Of a stretch of 21,451 nucleotides of DNA, positions 6,754 to 13,896 are shown one piece after another; within the stretch, counting starts at the first letter, position 1, and every line of letters starts with the position of its first letter. The position numbers were made by a program, and so were the translations under genes. Source of the stretch: an uncultured Bacilli bacterium (lineage in GTDB: Bacteria > Bacillota_I > Bacilli_A > RF39 > UBA660); NCBI GenBank assembly GCA_947624915.1, contig CANQMF010000012.1:1-21451 (forward strand). The letters run 5' to 3'. A model generated the notes under the pieces. That model was not told the origin of the DNA, ran no database searches, and saw only the letters and a list, made by a program, of their open reading frames with translations.

Positions 6754-7425
6754 TTAATTTCTAACATGAACCTTATGAGTACCTTTTTTTAAACTGCCAT
6801 CATTTTCCATTTTTGAACCAATAAGGCATATAGCTTTTAACTTGCATTCTTTACATAATGGTGCCTTAGCTTTACAATAATAACGTCCAAATAAAACCAT
6901 TTGGTGATGTAATCTCCCTAATTCATTTTTACTAAATTTCCTATTTAGTTTTTTCTCAATCGTTAATACATCATCATCTTCTTTAGCTATTTTAAGTCTT
7001 TTACTAACACGTGCTACATGAGTATCAACAGCTATACAAGCCTCATTAAAAAGATTTGATAATACAACATTTGTTGTCTTTCTCCCTACTCCCGGCAATG
7101 ATTCTAAATAACTACGATCATTAGGTACTACACCATCATAATCATTTAACAATGCTTTAGCTATTAGAATCACATTACTGGCCTTTTTATGATATGTACC
7201 AATAGGCCTAATAATATCCATGATATCATCAATATTAGCATCAGCTAACATAGTTAAACTAGGATATTTATTAAATAAAACACTGGTTACCATATTCACT
7301 CTCTTATCAGTTGTCTGAGCACTAAGCATTACTGCTATCAACAATTCATAATCTTTGGTATAATTTAACTCACAACGAGGCTCTGGAAATAACTCATCTA
7401 AATAATTAACTATTTGACTTGTCAT
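6754..7425 (-). CDS. nth: Endonuclease III
   Basis: Endonuclease III removes oxidised pyrimidines from DNA and nicks the abasic site in base-excision repair. The 223-aa protein has a helix-hairpin-helix at LPGVGRKTTNVVL (110-122), with catalytic lysine K116, and catalytic aspartate D134 in VDTHVARV. The [4Fe-4S] cluster ligands C184, C191, C194 and C200 have the canonical C-x6-C-x2-C-x5-C spacing. The start overlaps the end of dnaD by 20 bp without a good Shine-Dalgarno site, suggesting coupled translation. The dnaD-nth order is the same as in B. subtilis. The C-terminal tail is basic and slightly extended. All key residues are intact. Confidence 0.96.
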   Translation of the reverse strand: MTSQIVNYLDELFPEPRCELNYTKDYELLIAVMLSAQTTDKRVNMVTSVLFNKYPSLTMLADANIDDIMDIIRPIGTYHKKASNVILIAKALLNDYDGVVPNDRSYLESLPGVGRKTTNVVLSNLFNEACIAVDTHVARVSKRLKIAKEDDDVLTIEKKLNRKFSKNELGRLHHQMVLFGRYYCKAKAPLCKECKLKAICLIGSKMENDGSLKKGTHKVHVRN

Positions 7426-8053
7426 TTAACCAATCATAATCAAAAAGCTCAACATTATTATCTTTAGCTTTTTTAAAATTCTTTTTATTTCGTTCCACAT
7501 CCTCTTTGTTCTTAATACCTTTCTTATACCATTCAAACAAAATACGTTCTATATACCTTAAATTATAAATACCATTATAAGCTGCTTCCTTAAGTGCACA
7601 AATAATAATTTCTTCTGTATAATCAATATCAAGCCAACCATTGATAATCTCGAACTCCATAGGAGTTAGCCCACGTCCCAACTCTTTCTCAAATATCTCG
7701 AATAAGCCACTATCTTTATTATCTTTAGTATCACTATTCATAACTAAAAAGGCTAATTTTTCATATAATAAATTTAAATTTATTACTTCACTGCGTAAAT
7801 TATTTATTTTAACTATGTCTAAACTAACAATCCCCTTTTCAGTTAAATTATTAATTATCTCTAAAACATCATTAGTTTTTAGACCTAAATCATTACCTAT
7901 AGCCTTGGGATTATATGTATTATTATCCGCATTCAATAGATAAATAACAATAATAAGCTCTAACTCAGTTAACTTTAAATTTTTGTAATTGACTAATAAC
8001 AGACGTGGAAAATGTAACTCACGTTCCTTTAAAATATTTACAATATGCTCCAT
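7406..8053 (-). CDS. dnaD: DnaD-type replication initiation protein
   Basis: DnaD helps remodel DNA and load helicase at the origin and at restart sites in Bacillota. AGGTGATTTT immediately before the ATG at 8053 sets the start, giving 215 aa; an upstream in-frame start would add eight residues. Residues about 15-100 look like the winged-helix N-terminal domain, including KAIGNDLGLKTNDVLEIINN as its helix-turn-helix. Residues about 125-190 form the DnaB_2/DnaD C-terminal domain, with LTPMEFEIINGWL and the YIERILFEWYKKGI signature. A charged tail follows. The gene has its own promoter and is coupled to nth, the gene order seen in Bacillus. The domain pair plus context make the call firm. Confidence 0.9.
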   Translation of the reverse strand: MEHIVNILKERELHFPRLLLVNYKNLKLTELELIIVIYLLNADNNTYNPKAIGNDLGLKTNDVLEIINNLTEKGIVSLDIVKINNLRSEVINLNLLYEKLAFLVMNSDTKDNKDSGLFEIFEKELGRGLTPMEFEIINGWLDIDYTEEIIICALKEAAYNGIYNLRYIERILFEWYKKGIKNKEDVERNKKNFKKAKDNNVELFDYDWLNDKSNS

Positions 8054-8085
8054 AAAATCACCTACTGAAAATACCAACTACTTAA

Positions 8086-8114
8086 ATTATACCTTAAAAC
8101 TAAACAGCACGCAA
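8086..8114 (-). promoter_or_regulatory. Sigma-A promoter of dnaD-nth
   Basis: On the minus strand TTGCGT (8114-8109), a 17-bp spacer and TATAAT (8091-8086) precede dnaD. The -10 is perfect and the -35 is partial (TTG kept). The promoter begins directly after the stop codon of the upstream gene, so readthrough from cca is also possible. Confidence 0.55.
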
Positions 8115-8708
8115 TTATTTTACTAAATTATTAACTTGATATTCATCACCCATAGTAACAATTGTATAACTTTGTTTAGACAATCGATATTCATCTAACC
8201 AAAAACTTTTTATATAATCAATATACTTTTCACTTAATTGATTACTGTAAAAAACACTTTCTACATCTTTATTAAGTAAAACATCTTCACGGTTAATAAA
8301 AACCAAATCACAATCAGCACTCTGATTAATACATATAAGTTTATCCTTATATATAATTTTATTACGCATTAAAGTTAAGTCATCTATTGTTTGATTATCT
8401 GTTACACCATAACCTAATTTAGTATAATCATAGTTGTTGAGCATAAACACATAATCTATAGATTTCGCAAAAAGATCAACACTACTTTTTAAATTAGTAC
8501 CATTTACATAGTCAATAATGTATAAAATATTATAATCTTTATATTTTAGCAATAAGGAAGAACTATTGTCTAACATTATAGTAATAATACCTAACTCATC
8601 ATCTTTAAGCTTAATATCAACATTATCTAATTTTTTTTCACATATTTTAGCATAGACGACACAAATATTAAAAACAAATAAGCAAACAATTATAATAGCC
8701 TTCTTCAT
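8115..8708 (-). CDS. Secreted, metal-site-less metallo-beta-lactamase-like protein
   Basis: This 197-aa protein starts with a signal peptide (MKK, hydrophobic 4-18, then VYAKIC). The mature part resembles the small metallo-beta-lactamase-like domain of ComEC/Rec2-type proteins: LGIITIMLDNSSSLLLKYKD, then YNILYIIDYVNG, then SIDYVFMLNNYDYTKLGYG where the family normally has 'DYLILTHPHxDHIGG', and near the end YTIVTMGDEYQVNN where it has 'aiISvGexNxYgHP'. The HxHxDH ligands are replaced (NNYDY), so metal-dependent hydrolysis is unlikely; this reading is inference from pattern only. AGGGTG lies a few bases before the ATG and the gap to cca is 8 bp, so the two share an operon. It might be a binding protein or a decaying enzyme. 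Function unknown. Confidence 0.75.
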   Translation of the reverse strand: MKKAIIIVCLFVFNICVVYAKICEKKLDNVDIKLKDDELGIITIMLDNSSSLLLKYKDYNILYIIDYVNGTNLKSSVDLFAKSIDYVFMLNNYDYTKLGYGVTDNQTIDDLTLMRNKIIYKDKLICINQSADCDLVFINREDVLLNKDVESVFYSNQLSEKYIDYIKSFWLDEYRLSKQSYTIVTMGDEYQVNNLVK

Positions 8709-8716
8709 AAAACACC

Positions 8717-9772
8717 CTAATTAAGATTATGATTTTGACTATTTAAATACAACCTAATGTCATAACAATTATTTTTAATATCACCATTTAATATCTTCTT
8801 TTCTAAATCTCGATAAATAGCCCCTAACATATTATGATTAATCTTAGATTTTAAAACGGCTCTATCAATCATTATATCCTGACGTTTTTTAATAGGTAAA
8901 TTATCATACCTTTCCATTAATTTAGTATGCGTTAAAGAGGATACGATACAAACAGCTTCTTTTCCGGCTTGATATAAATTATAATTCGTAAATGAAGCAC
9001 ACATCAGCCATCTAACTTTTTTTATTAATCTTTTTTCACTTCTCTTTTTATGATAGTAATCATTACTATCAATCATTATCCAAGTCCAAAAAGGATCAGA
9101 AAAATATTCAAAATTATCCAAGTTTAAATCTAATTCCTTAGCAAAAGGAATTAGAACATCTAAACGTTTTATTTTAATAATTTTGTCTATTTCCTGCTTT
9201 TTCCGTTCATAAGATAATCCCCTTAACAATAAACGATTATTATACATTGAATTATACAAAGCAACATCAATCGTAAAATTTAAGGTAGCACTAATTCTTA
9301 ATGCTCTTAAAATTCTTAATGGATCCTCAATCATTTTAGTTTCAGCACTACCAACTGCCTTAAGCACCCGCTTTTTCAAATCACTAAGTCCATCAAGCAA
9401 ATCAATTACCTGCTCATTTTGGTCTAAACATAATGTATTAATAGTAAAATCTCTTCGTAACAAATCTTCCTTTAAACTATTTATATATTCATATTTTATA
9501 GGTCGTCTTTGACAATAAATTAATTCACGCCTATATGTTGTAATTTCGATTAATAATTCTTCCATTTTCAATGATATAGTACCATAGTGACAACTAATAA
9601 TTTGATAATCTTTCAATAACTTAAATAAAATTAAAGGGGTAGCGTTACTACAAAGATCATAATCATTAGAAGGAATACCTAACAAAAAGTCACGAACATA
9701 ACCACCCACAATATAACACTCGTAGCCACAATCATTAATATATCTTAGTAAACTTTTAACCCTCTTATCCAT
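8717..9772 (-). CDS. cca: CCA-adding tRNA nucleotidyltransferase
   Basis: The enzyme adds or repairs the 3' CCA of tRNAs. The 351-aa protein has the class II nucleotidyltransferase head: IVGGYVRDFLLG at 21-32, the carboxylate pair D37 and D39 in NDYDLC, and E76 in EITTYR as likely third carboxylate. RRDFTIN at 106-112 and IEDPLRILRALRISATLNF (about 144-163) are the neck motifs contacting ribose and base; a template sequence resembling ERxxxE is seen at YERKKQEIDKI. It could be the full CCA enzyme or an A- or CC-adding specialist, which cannot be decided here. It is followed by the MBL-like gene after 8 bp. The Shine-Dalgarno site (AAAGGA) is about 15 bases from the ATG, rather far. Confidence 0.93.
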   Translation of the reverse strand: MDKRVKSLLRYINDCGYECYIVGGYVRDFLLGIPSNDYDLCSNATPLILFKLLKDYQIISCHYGTISLKMEELLIEITTYRRELIYCQRRPIKYEYINSLKEDLLRRDFTINTLCLDQNEQVIDLLDGLSDLKKRVLKAVGSAETKMIEDPLRILRALRISATLNFTIDVALYNSMYNNRLLLRGLSYERKKQEIDKIIKIKRLDVLIPFAKELDLNLDNFEYFSDPFWTWIMIDSNDYYHKKRSEKRLIKKVRWLMCASFTNYNLYQAGKEAVCIVSSLTHTKLMERYDNLPIKKRQDIMIDRAVLKSKINHNMLGAIYRDLEKKILNGDIKNNCYDIRLYLNSQNHNLN

Positions 9773-10253
9773 ATTAAATTATTTTGTTCCTTTCACACCA
9801 TCATACATATTGTTTTAATTCGTCATTGGATATTACCAACTATGTTTGCTGCCATATAAAAGTTGTATTCTGAAATACCTAATTTTCTTAATTCATCATA
9901 ATTTGTTTTAGACTTATTGCTTGCTCTTTGGTTCTTTTCCACTTTTATACATATACACTCATACAATCAAATTTTTTCAACATTAATTCTATACTCATTC
10001 TTTTTTCACTAATATCACAATTAAGTAAAACATCTTTCATAGGACTACTCGTTAATATATTCTTCTTTTATTAATTTATTACTTAATTAATATCATTAAA
10101 ATTGTTCAATTCTTTCTTACATCCCTATAAGTACCTTACTCTACACCGACTTATCACAGAAACTTTATACATAAGCCTGTAGTAAGTTTTTGTTTGTTAA
10201 TCCATGATTTCATTTTACGCCTACTTTATGTCCAGCCATAAATACCCCATATC
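9773..10253 (-). pseudogene. Gene-free 480 bp with frame-broken coding remnants
   Basis: No intact gene is present. On the minus strand two overlapping open segments in different frames look like one broken gene. Segment 9945-10067 reads ILTSSPMKDVLLNCDISEKR and continues to a stop. Segment 9823-9966 contains KTNYDELRKLGISEYNFYMA and ends at TGA. One frameshift near 9945-9966 would join them into a product of roughly 80 residues. Further upstream (10068-10250) shorter amino-acid-like stretches such as MAGHKVGVK are interrupted by stops. I do not recognise the ancestral family. The remnant lies just upstream of cca and may still carry that gene's promoter, although none is clear. Confidence 0.4.
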
Positions 10254-10280
10254 AAAAAAAATATGTTAAACATATTTTTT
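10254..10280 (-). terminator. Strong terminator after the 82-aa gene
   Basis: The minus strand forms AAAAAATATG/CATATTTTTT, a perfect 10-bp stem with a 5-nt loop, running into U-rich sequence right after the 82-aa gene. Its A/U symmetry means it could work in both directions. Confidence 0.8.
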
Positions 10281-10282
10281 CA

Positions 10283-10531
10283 TTAATCATTATTGATAAG
10301 AGTTGCCAAATTATCCTTTAAATCATTATTAAACATAGTTATTAATGTCTTCAATAGACTCTCATCTTTTACTACTTTCAATCTTTCATTCTCATATTTA
10401 AGTAATTTATAATCTTTATACGTTTCAGTATCTATCAAGTATACGTAATTACCTTCTTTGTAAGTAATAGATGATACAACTACATACTCCTTATCATTTG
10501 TTAATTTTAATATTTCACCTTGCTCTAACAT
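10283..10531 (-). CDS. Hypothetical 82-aa protein (DUF1292-like)
   Basis: A small, probably cytoplasmic protein, predicted as several beta strands (residues 4-45: GEILKLTNDKEYVVVSSI, then NYVYLIDTE) followed by a helix (55-75). The pattern 'DxxEYVVVxxIxYxxxxYVYLxx...LKVVKDESLLKTLITMF' recalls the small DUF1292-type proteins of Bacillota, whose function is unknown; the match is impressionistic. AAGGGG precedes the ATG at normal spacing. It starts 11 bp after the 496-aa gene, so the two form one operon closed by a strong terminator. Confidence 0.8.
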   Translation of the reverse strand: MLEQGEILKLTNDKEYVVVSSITYKEGNYVYLIDTETYKDYKLLKYENERLKVVKDESLLKTLITMFNNDLKDNLATLINND

Positions 10532-10542
10532 AATATACCCCT

Positions 10543-12033
10543 TTATCTCATTACTTTTGTAAACTGATCACTTATATCAATTTCATCAGAGTCGTCAAAT
10601 TCTACGTTGTCACCATTTAAATCATCTTCAATATCTATCTCTTCTTTGGGAGCAACATTCTCATGTGGATCACCTTCGAAAGTAACATCAGAATCGTTCG
10701 CTTCTGTATTACTTACATTTTCATTTACATCTTCAAGATTAACAACAAAATCATTCACTTCTGTATCACTTACATTTTCATTTCCCTCATCATACATTTT
10801 TTTCAATTTACTTCCACCAATAATACTAGCAACAATTGAGCCAAAATATACAGGTAATGAAACAAGCTTTGCCAAAAATTCAGCAAAAACAGCCTTACCA
10901 GACAAAAGATTTGTGAAAGTACTAACACATCTACTAATTACATTAACTGGATTTAACTTTAAAACAAAAGTCATAAAAATACATGATATAACACCAACAC
11001 CAGCTATAATGGCATACTTACGTTTTTTTCGATCTTCCTCAGTTAAAGGTTTACGCCTACTAACAATTTCTAAATCTTCTTCATCTGGTTCTGGTTCAAT
11101 TAACAATGGTTCAGCATTGGCATCTTTATCATCATTAGCATTAATTTTATCAAGTGGAACATGAAATAGACGACTAAAATCTTCCACCGTTTCCTCATCA
11201 CAAACATCTGGATTGCTCATGTATGTATATAAATCGTCTAAACTTTCCATGTGTTCTACCTTTTTAAATAACTCTAAAACTTTACTATTTCGCAAACTTA
11301 GGGTATCAACAAGCGTCTGACCTTCTCCTTGACTCATAATAAAGTTAACATCCCTACTCAATTTTTTAACGTTTGAATTTAGCCCATTGTCTATTTCTAC
11401 TGCTAATAATTCTTTTGCAACAAGTCTTGCGAATTCTTCCTGAAATAATTTAAACTTACTTCCCTCATATTTATCTTTATACATATCAAAAGTTGCCTCT
11501 AAATCATCAGCATAAATTAATGATAGACTATCTACGAGTATGTCAAAGCTCAATTTATAATTATATGGCGTTTCAGAATCATCCTGCCCTTTTTTACTCG
11601 ATCTTCTATCAAAATCATCTTTAGTATATACTTGATACTCATCCATGCTAAAGTCATTATTAAGCAGTTTTCCATACACTTCAATTTCGTGTGGTGTCAA
11701 ATGTGTACCACCCAAAATACGCAGTAAACGTATATTTAAAAAATCATATAAAATAGCATTTTCATGTTTTAAAACCCATTCAGCACCATTCTGTGAAATG
11801 ATTTCATCTTTATAGTCACTAAAGGCACCAACAATAACACTTTGAATTCTAGCCTCAGTCAAAGGTTCTTTAGCTACTGCATTTTTGGCCCATTCATAAC
11901 CGAACTGTTGTCCTCTGGTTACCATTAAACCTAATCTATCACGATAAGCATCAAAAAAACGCATAGAAGCTTTTTGATTCAAATATTTCTTACCATCAAT
12001 TTCAATAATATCAGCATCTGTCCACAATTGCAT
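10543..12033 (-). CDS. Membrane-anchored acidic protein of unknown function
   Basis: I do not recognise this protein. AAGGAGTG before the ATG at 12033 sets the start (496 aa); an in-frame start three codons earlier overlaps that site. Residues 1-300 are soluble and largely helical. A highly acidic segment follows (about 300-330, many D/E), then a basic stretch (RRKPLTEEDRKKRKY), a membrane segment (IIAGVGVISCIFMTFVLKL, near 343-361) and a second hydrophobic hairpin (about 382-402, FLAKLVSLPVYFGSIVASII). The last 90 residues are very acidic and hold a 19-residue repeat (NENVSDTEVND... then NENVSNTEAND...) plus a third degenerate copy. No signal peptide is present, so the N-terminal domain is probably cytoplasmic. 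It has its own extended -10 promoter and is paired with the 82-aa gene. Confidence 0.85.
   Translation of the reverse strand: MQLWTDADIIEIDGKKYLNQKASMRFFDAYRDRLGLMVTRGQQFGYEWAKNAVAKEPLTEARIQSVIVGAFSDYKDEIISQNGAEWVLKHENAILYDFLNIRLLRILGGTHLTPHEIEVYGKLLNNDFSMDEYQVYTKDDFDRRSSKKGQDDSETPYNYKLSFDILVDSLSLIYADDLEATFDMYKDKYEGSKFKLFQEEFARLVAKELLAVEIDNGLNSNVKKLSRDVNFIMSQGEGQTLVDTLSLRNSKVLELFKKVEHMESLDDLYTYMSNPDVCDEETVEDFSRLFHVPLDKINANDDKDANAEPLLIEPEPDEEDLEIVSRRKPLTEEDRKKRKYAIIAGVGVISCIFMTFVLKLNPVNVISRCVSTFTNLLSGKAVFAEFLAKLVSLPVYFGSIVASIIGGSKLKKMYDEGNENVSDTEVNDFVVNLEDVNENVSNTEANDSDVTFEGDPHENVAPKEEIDIEDDLNGDNVEFDDSDEIDISDQFTKVMR
10681..10794 (-). repeat. 57-bp imperfect tandem duplication in the acidic tail
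   Basis: Two copies with a 57-bp (19-codon) period encode the NENVS(D/N)TE(V/A)ND units of the 496-aa protein. A 34-base core (10693-10726 versus 10750-10783) differs at only three positions, so the duplication is fairly recent or under selection. A third, degenerate copy (HENVAPKEE) lies further along the tail. Confidence 0.75.
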
Positions 12034-12070
12034 TAAAATCACTCCTTAAAGCAAACAAGTTATCAAATAA

Positions 12071-12079
12071 ATTATATCA
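12071..12079 (-). promoter_or_regulatory. Extended -10 promoter of the 496/82-aa operon
   Basis: The minus strand reads TGATATAAT, a perfect -10 with the TGN extension, and no convincing -35. Transcription would start near 12064, about 30 nt before the ATG and just after the HU terminator. The unit thus appears transcribed apart from HU. Confidence 0.55.
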
Positions 12080-12102
12080 TAAAACACATGTAATTGGTAT
12101 AC

Positions 12103-12136
12103 AAAAATAAAAAAAGCACTAAAATTAATTTAATGC
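12103..12136 (-). terminator. Terminator of the HU gene
   Basis: On the minus strand GCATTAAA and TTTAGTGC pair (8 bp, one G-U) with a 5-nt loop that includes the stop codon area, followed by seven U, A and more U. This is a typical intrinsic terminator. Confidence 0.85.
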
Positions 12137-12397
12137 ATCTTTTAACTTAGAGCCAGCTTTAATTGTAACTGCAACTCTTGCTGGAATATTAACAACCTCA
12201 CCAGTTCTTGGATTACGGCCTTTCTTAGCTTCTTTCTTCTTTGCTGTAAAAGTAGCAAATCCAGTTAAAGCAACTTTTTCACTTTCTTTTAATCCTTTAA
12301 TAACTCCAGCCATTACTGCATCTAAAGCACGAGTAGCATCAGCTTTTGTTAAACCTGTTTCTTCAGTAATATAATTTACTAAATCTGTCTTTGTCAT
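12125..12397 (-). CDS. hup: DNA-binding protein HU
   Basis: HU is the small dimeric nucleoid protein that bends and compacts DNA. The protein has 90 aa, the standard length. It opens with MTKTDLVNYITEETGLTKAD, has the core GFATFTAKKKEAKKGRNPRTG and the DNA-gripping beta arm (residues about 53-75) with RNPRTGE and a downstream NIPAR, where the conserved proline intercalates into DNA. GGGAGG precedes the ATG. It has its own promoter and terminator and appears monocistronic. HU rather than IHF is favoured because only one such gene is seen and IHF is largely proteobacterial. Confidence 0.96.
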   Translation of the reverse strand: MTKTDLVNYITEETGLTKADATRALDAVMAGVIKGLKESEKVALTGFATFTAKKKEAKKGRNPRTGEVVNIPARVAVTIKAGSKLKDALN

Positions 12398-12419
12398 TTC
12401 GTTTTACCTCCCTATTAAT

Positions 12420-12433
12420 GCAAGCTATCTTGC
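12420..12433 (-). promoter_or_regulatory. Small dyad in the HU leader
   Basis: GCAAG-CTAT-CTTGC (5-bp arms) lies in the predicted 5' leader of the HU mRNA, about 13 bases upstream of the Shine-Dalgarno site. It could be a leader hairpin or a protein-binding dyad; with such short arms it may also be chance. Confidence 0.3.
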
Positions 12434-12443
12434 TTACATTTTA

Positions 12444-12472
12444 AGAATACCATATATACAATAGAAAAGCAA
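12444..12472 (-). promoter_or_regulatory. Promoter of the HU gene
   Basis: On the minus strand TTGCTT (12472-12467), a 17-bp spacer and TATTCT (12449-12444), with a TGG extension just before the -10. The -35 and -10 each match 4 of 6 positions, supported by the extended -10. Confidence 0.5.
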
Positions 12473-12497
12473 CATTTTTTTGATTATTTTCTTAATT

Positions 12498-12734
12498 TTA
12501 AAGGTATGAAATCAATTTTAATAAAGCTATAATAACTAAAATTAAAATAAGCAAAATCACAAATAATTCACCAATATTAATCAATGTAGCTTTTAAACGA
12601 TTATTACCATCTTTCGTAATTAAATCCTTATTTTGGGTAACATTATTGTTTTGAACACGATAATTCATATTTCTTTTTATATTTTTAAATAATTTAAAAT
12701 CACTAATATTATATTTACGCCAATTTATTTTCAT
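12498..12734 (-). CDS. Small single-pass membrane protein
   Basis: GGAG lies 7 bases before the ATG at 12734, giving 78 aa; an in-frame GTG two codons upstream is less likely. The first 50 residues are hydrophilic and basic with many asparagines, and residues about 54-76 form one strongly hydrophobic helix (ELFVILLILILVIIALLKLI). The likely topology is a cytoplasmic N-terminus with a C-terminal anchor. It lies between the dnaJ terminator and the HU promoter; no promoter of its own is clear, so it may depend on readthrough from the heat-shock operon. I recognise no family. Confidence 0.65.
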   Translation of the reverse strand: MKINWRKYNISDFKLFKNIKRNMNYRVQNNNVTQNKDLITKDGNNRLKATLINIGELFVILLILILVIIALLKLISYL

Positions 12735-12754
12735 AAACACGCTCCATATACTAG

Positions 12755-12788
12755 AAAAGAAACTATGAATTCCTTCTTACATAGTCTC
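12755..12788 (-). terminator. Terminator at the end of dnaJ
   Basis: On the minus strand GAGACTATG and CATAGTTTC form a 9-bp stem (one G-U) with a 12-nt loop, followed by UUUUCU. The stem includes the dnaJ stop codon. It probably ends most of the heat-shock transcript before the small membrane-protein gene. Confidence 0.7.
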
Positions 12789-13884
12789 TTAACTTCTTAA
12801 ACTCTACTCCATCTTCTAAATCAGTATTTGCTAATTGTTCAAATAACTTCTTCTGTTCTCTAGACAATTTCTTAGGAACAACAATTCTTAAAATAACATA
12901 CATATTTCCTTTAACGCCACTTCGAACATTTTCAATACCTTTTCCTTTTAAACGATGTTTATCTCCACTTTCACTACCTTCTGGGATCGTTAATTTAACA
13001 TTTCCATATAAAGTAGGGATATCTTTTTTACATCCCAAGACAGCATCTGTAAGTGTAATAGGTATCTCTAAATATATATCATCACCATCTCGCATAAATA
13101 ATTCATGGTCTTTTACATAAAACTCAAGATACAAATCACCATTTGAACCACCATTAATACCAGGTTCTCCTTTACCGGGGACTCTTAGTTGATTACCATT
13201 ATCAACACCGGCTGGTATCTTAACCTCAATATCAGTATTTTTCGTCACTTTACCCTTACCATTACATTTACTACATACAGTATCAAAAGTAAAACCATCT
13301 CCATGACAAGTTGGACAAGTGGTACGTGATGCGAATGATCCAAACAAAGTCCTCTGCTCAGTTGTTACAACACCACTACCATGGCACATGCGACACTTTC
13401 GTTCACCATGACCACCTTTACCATCACAACTAGGACAATCGCTAGAAACAGGCACATTAATTGTCTTTTTAGTACCAAATACAGCCTCTTCAAATGATAA
13501 ATTAACCCTCATTAATTTATCAGCACCTTTTCGCCTTCTACTACCACCAGTTGAAGTGCCACCAAAGCCAAAGCCAGTTCCAAAACCTGATCCAAATATT
13601 TCACTAAATATATCACTAAAATCAAAGCCAGAAAAATCATAACCAGCTCCACCATTCATACTATCAAAAGCAGCATGACCAAATTGATCATATTGACGTC
13701 TTTTTTCGGCATCACTTAAGACAGCATAAGCTTCTTGAGCTTCTTTAAATTTTTCAGCAGCACCGGGTTGTTTATTAACATCAGGATGATATTGCTTAGC
13801 CAATTTTCTAAAAGCACTTTTTATCTGTTTATCATCAGCGTCTTTAGATACACCCAAGACCTCATAATAATCTCTTTTTTCCAT
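12763..13884 (-). CDS. dnaJ: Chaperone DnaJ (Hsp40)
   Basis: DnaJ delivers unfolded proteins to DnaK and stimulates its ATPase. The 373-aa protein is full length. It has the J-domain (1-70) with HPD at 33-35, a Gly/Phe-rich linker (about 72-110), and four CxxCxGxG zinc-binding repeats ([32 protein letters not shown]) at about 149-215. The C-terminal substrate-binding domains follow, with [27 protein letters not shown] precedes the ATG. It begins 12 bp after pepF and so belongs to the hrcA operon, separated from dnaK by pepF. All functional motifs are intact. Confidence 0.97.
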   Translation of the reverse strand: MEKRDYYEVLGVSKDADDKQIKSAFRKLAKQYHPDVNKQPGAAEKFKEAQEAYAVLSDAEKRRQYDQFGHAAFDSMNGGAGYDFSGFDFSDIFSEIFGSGFGTGFGFGGTSTGGSRRRKGADKLMRVNLSFEEAVFGTKKTINVPVSSDCPSCDGKGGHGERKCRMCHGSGVVTTEQRTLFGSFASRTTCPTCHGDGFTFDTVCSKCNGKGKVTKNTDIEVKIPAGVDNGNQLRVPGKGEPGINGGSNGDLYLEFYVKDHELFMRDGDDIYLEIPITLTDAVLGCKKDIPTLYGNVKLTIPEGSESGDKHRLKGKGIENVRSGVKGNMYVILRIVVPKKLSREQKKLFEQLANTDLEDGVEFKKLRDYVRRNS

Positions 13885-13896
13885 ACTACGTCACCT

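Noticed and set aside
10607..11164. Long plus-strand open frame of 185 codons
   Set aside because: It lies fully antisense to the 496-aa gene, has serine/threonine-rich composition typical of reverse reading of acidic coding DNA, and has no good ribosome-binding site.
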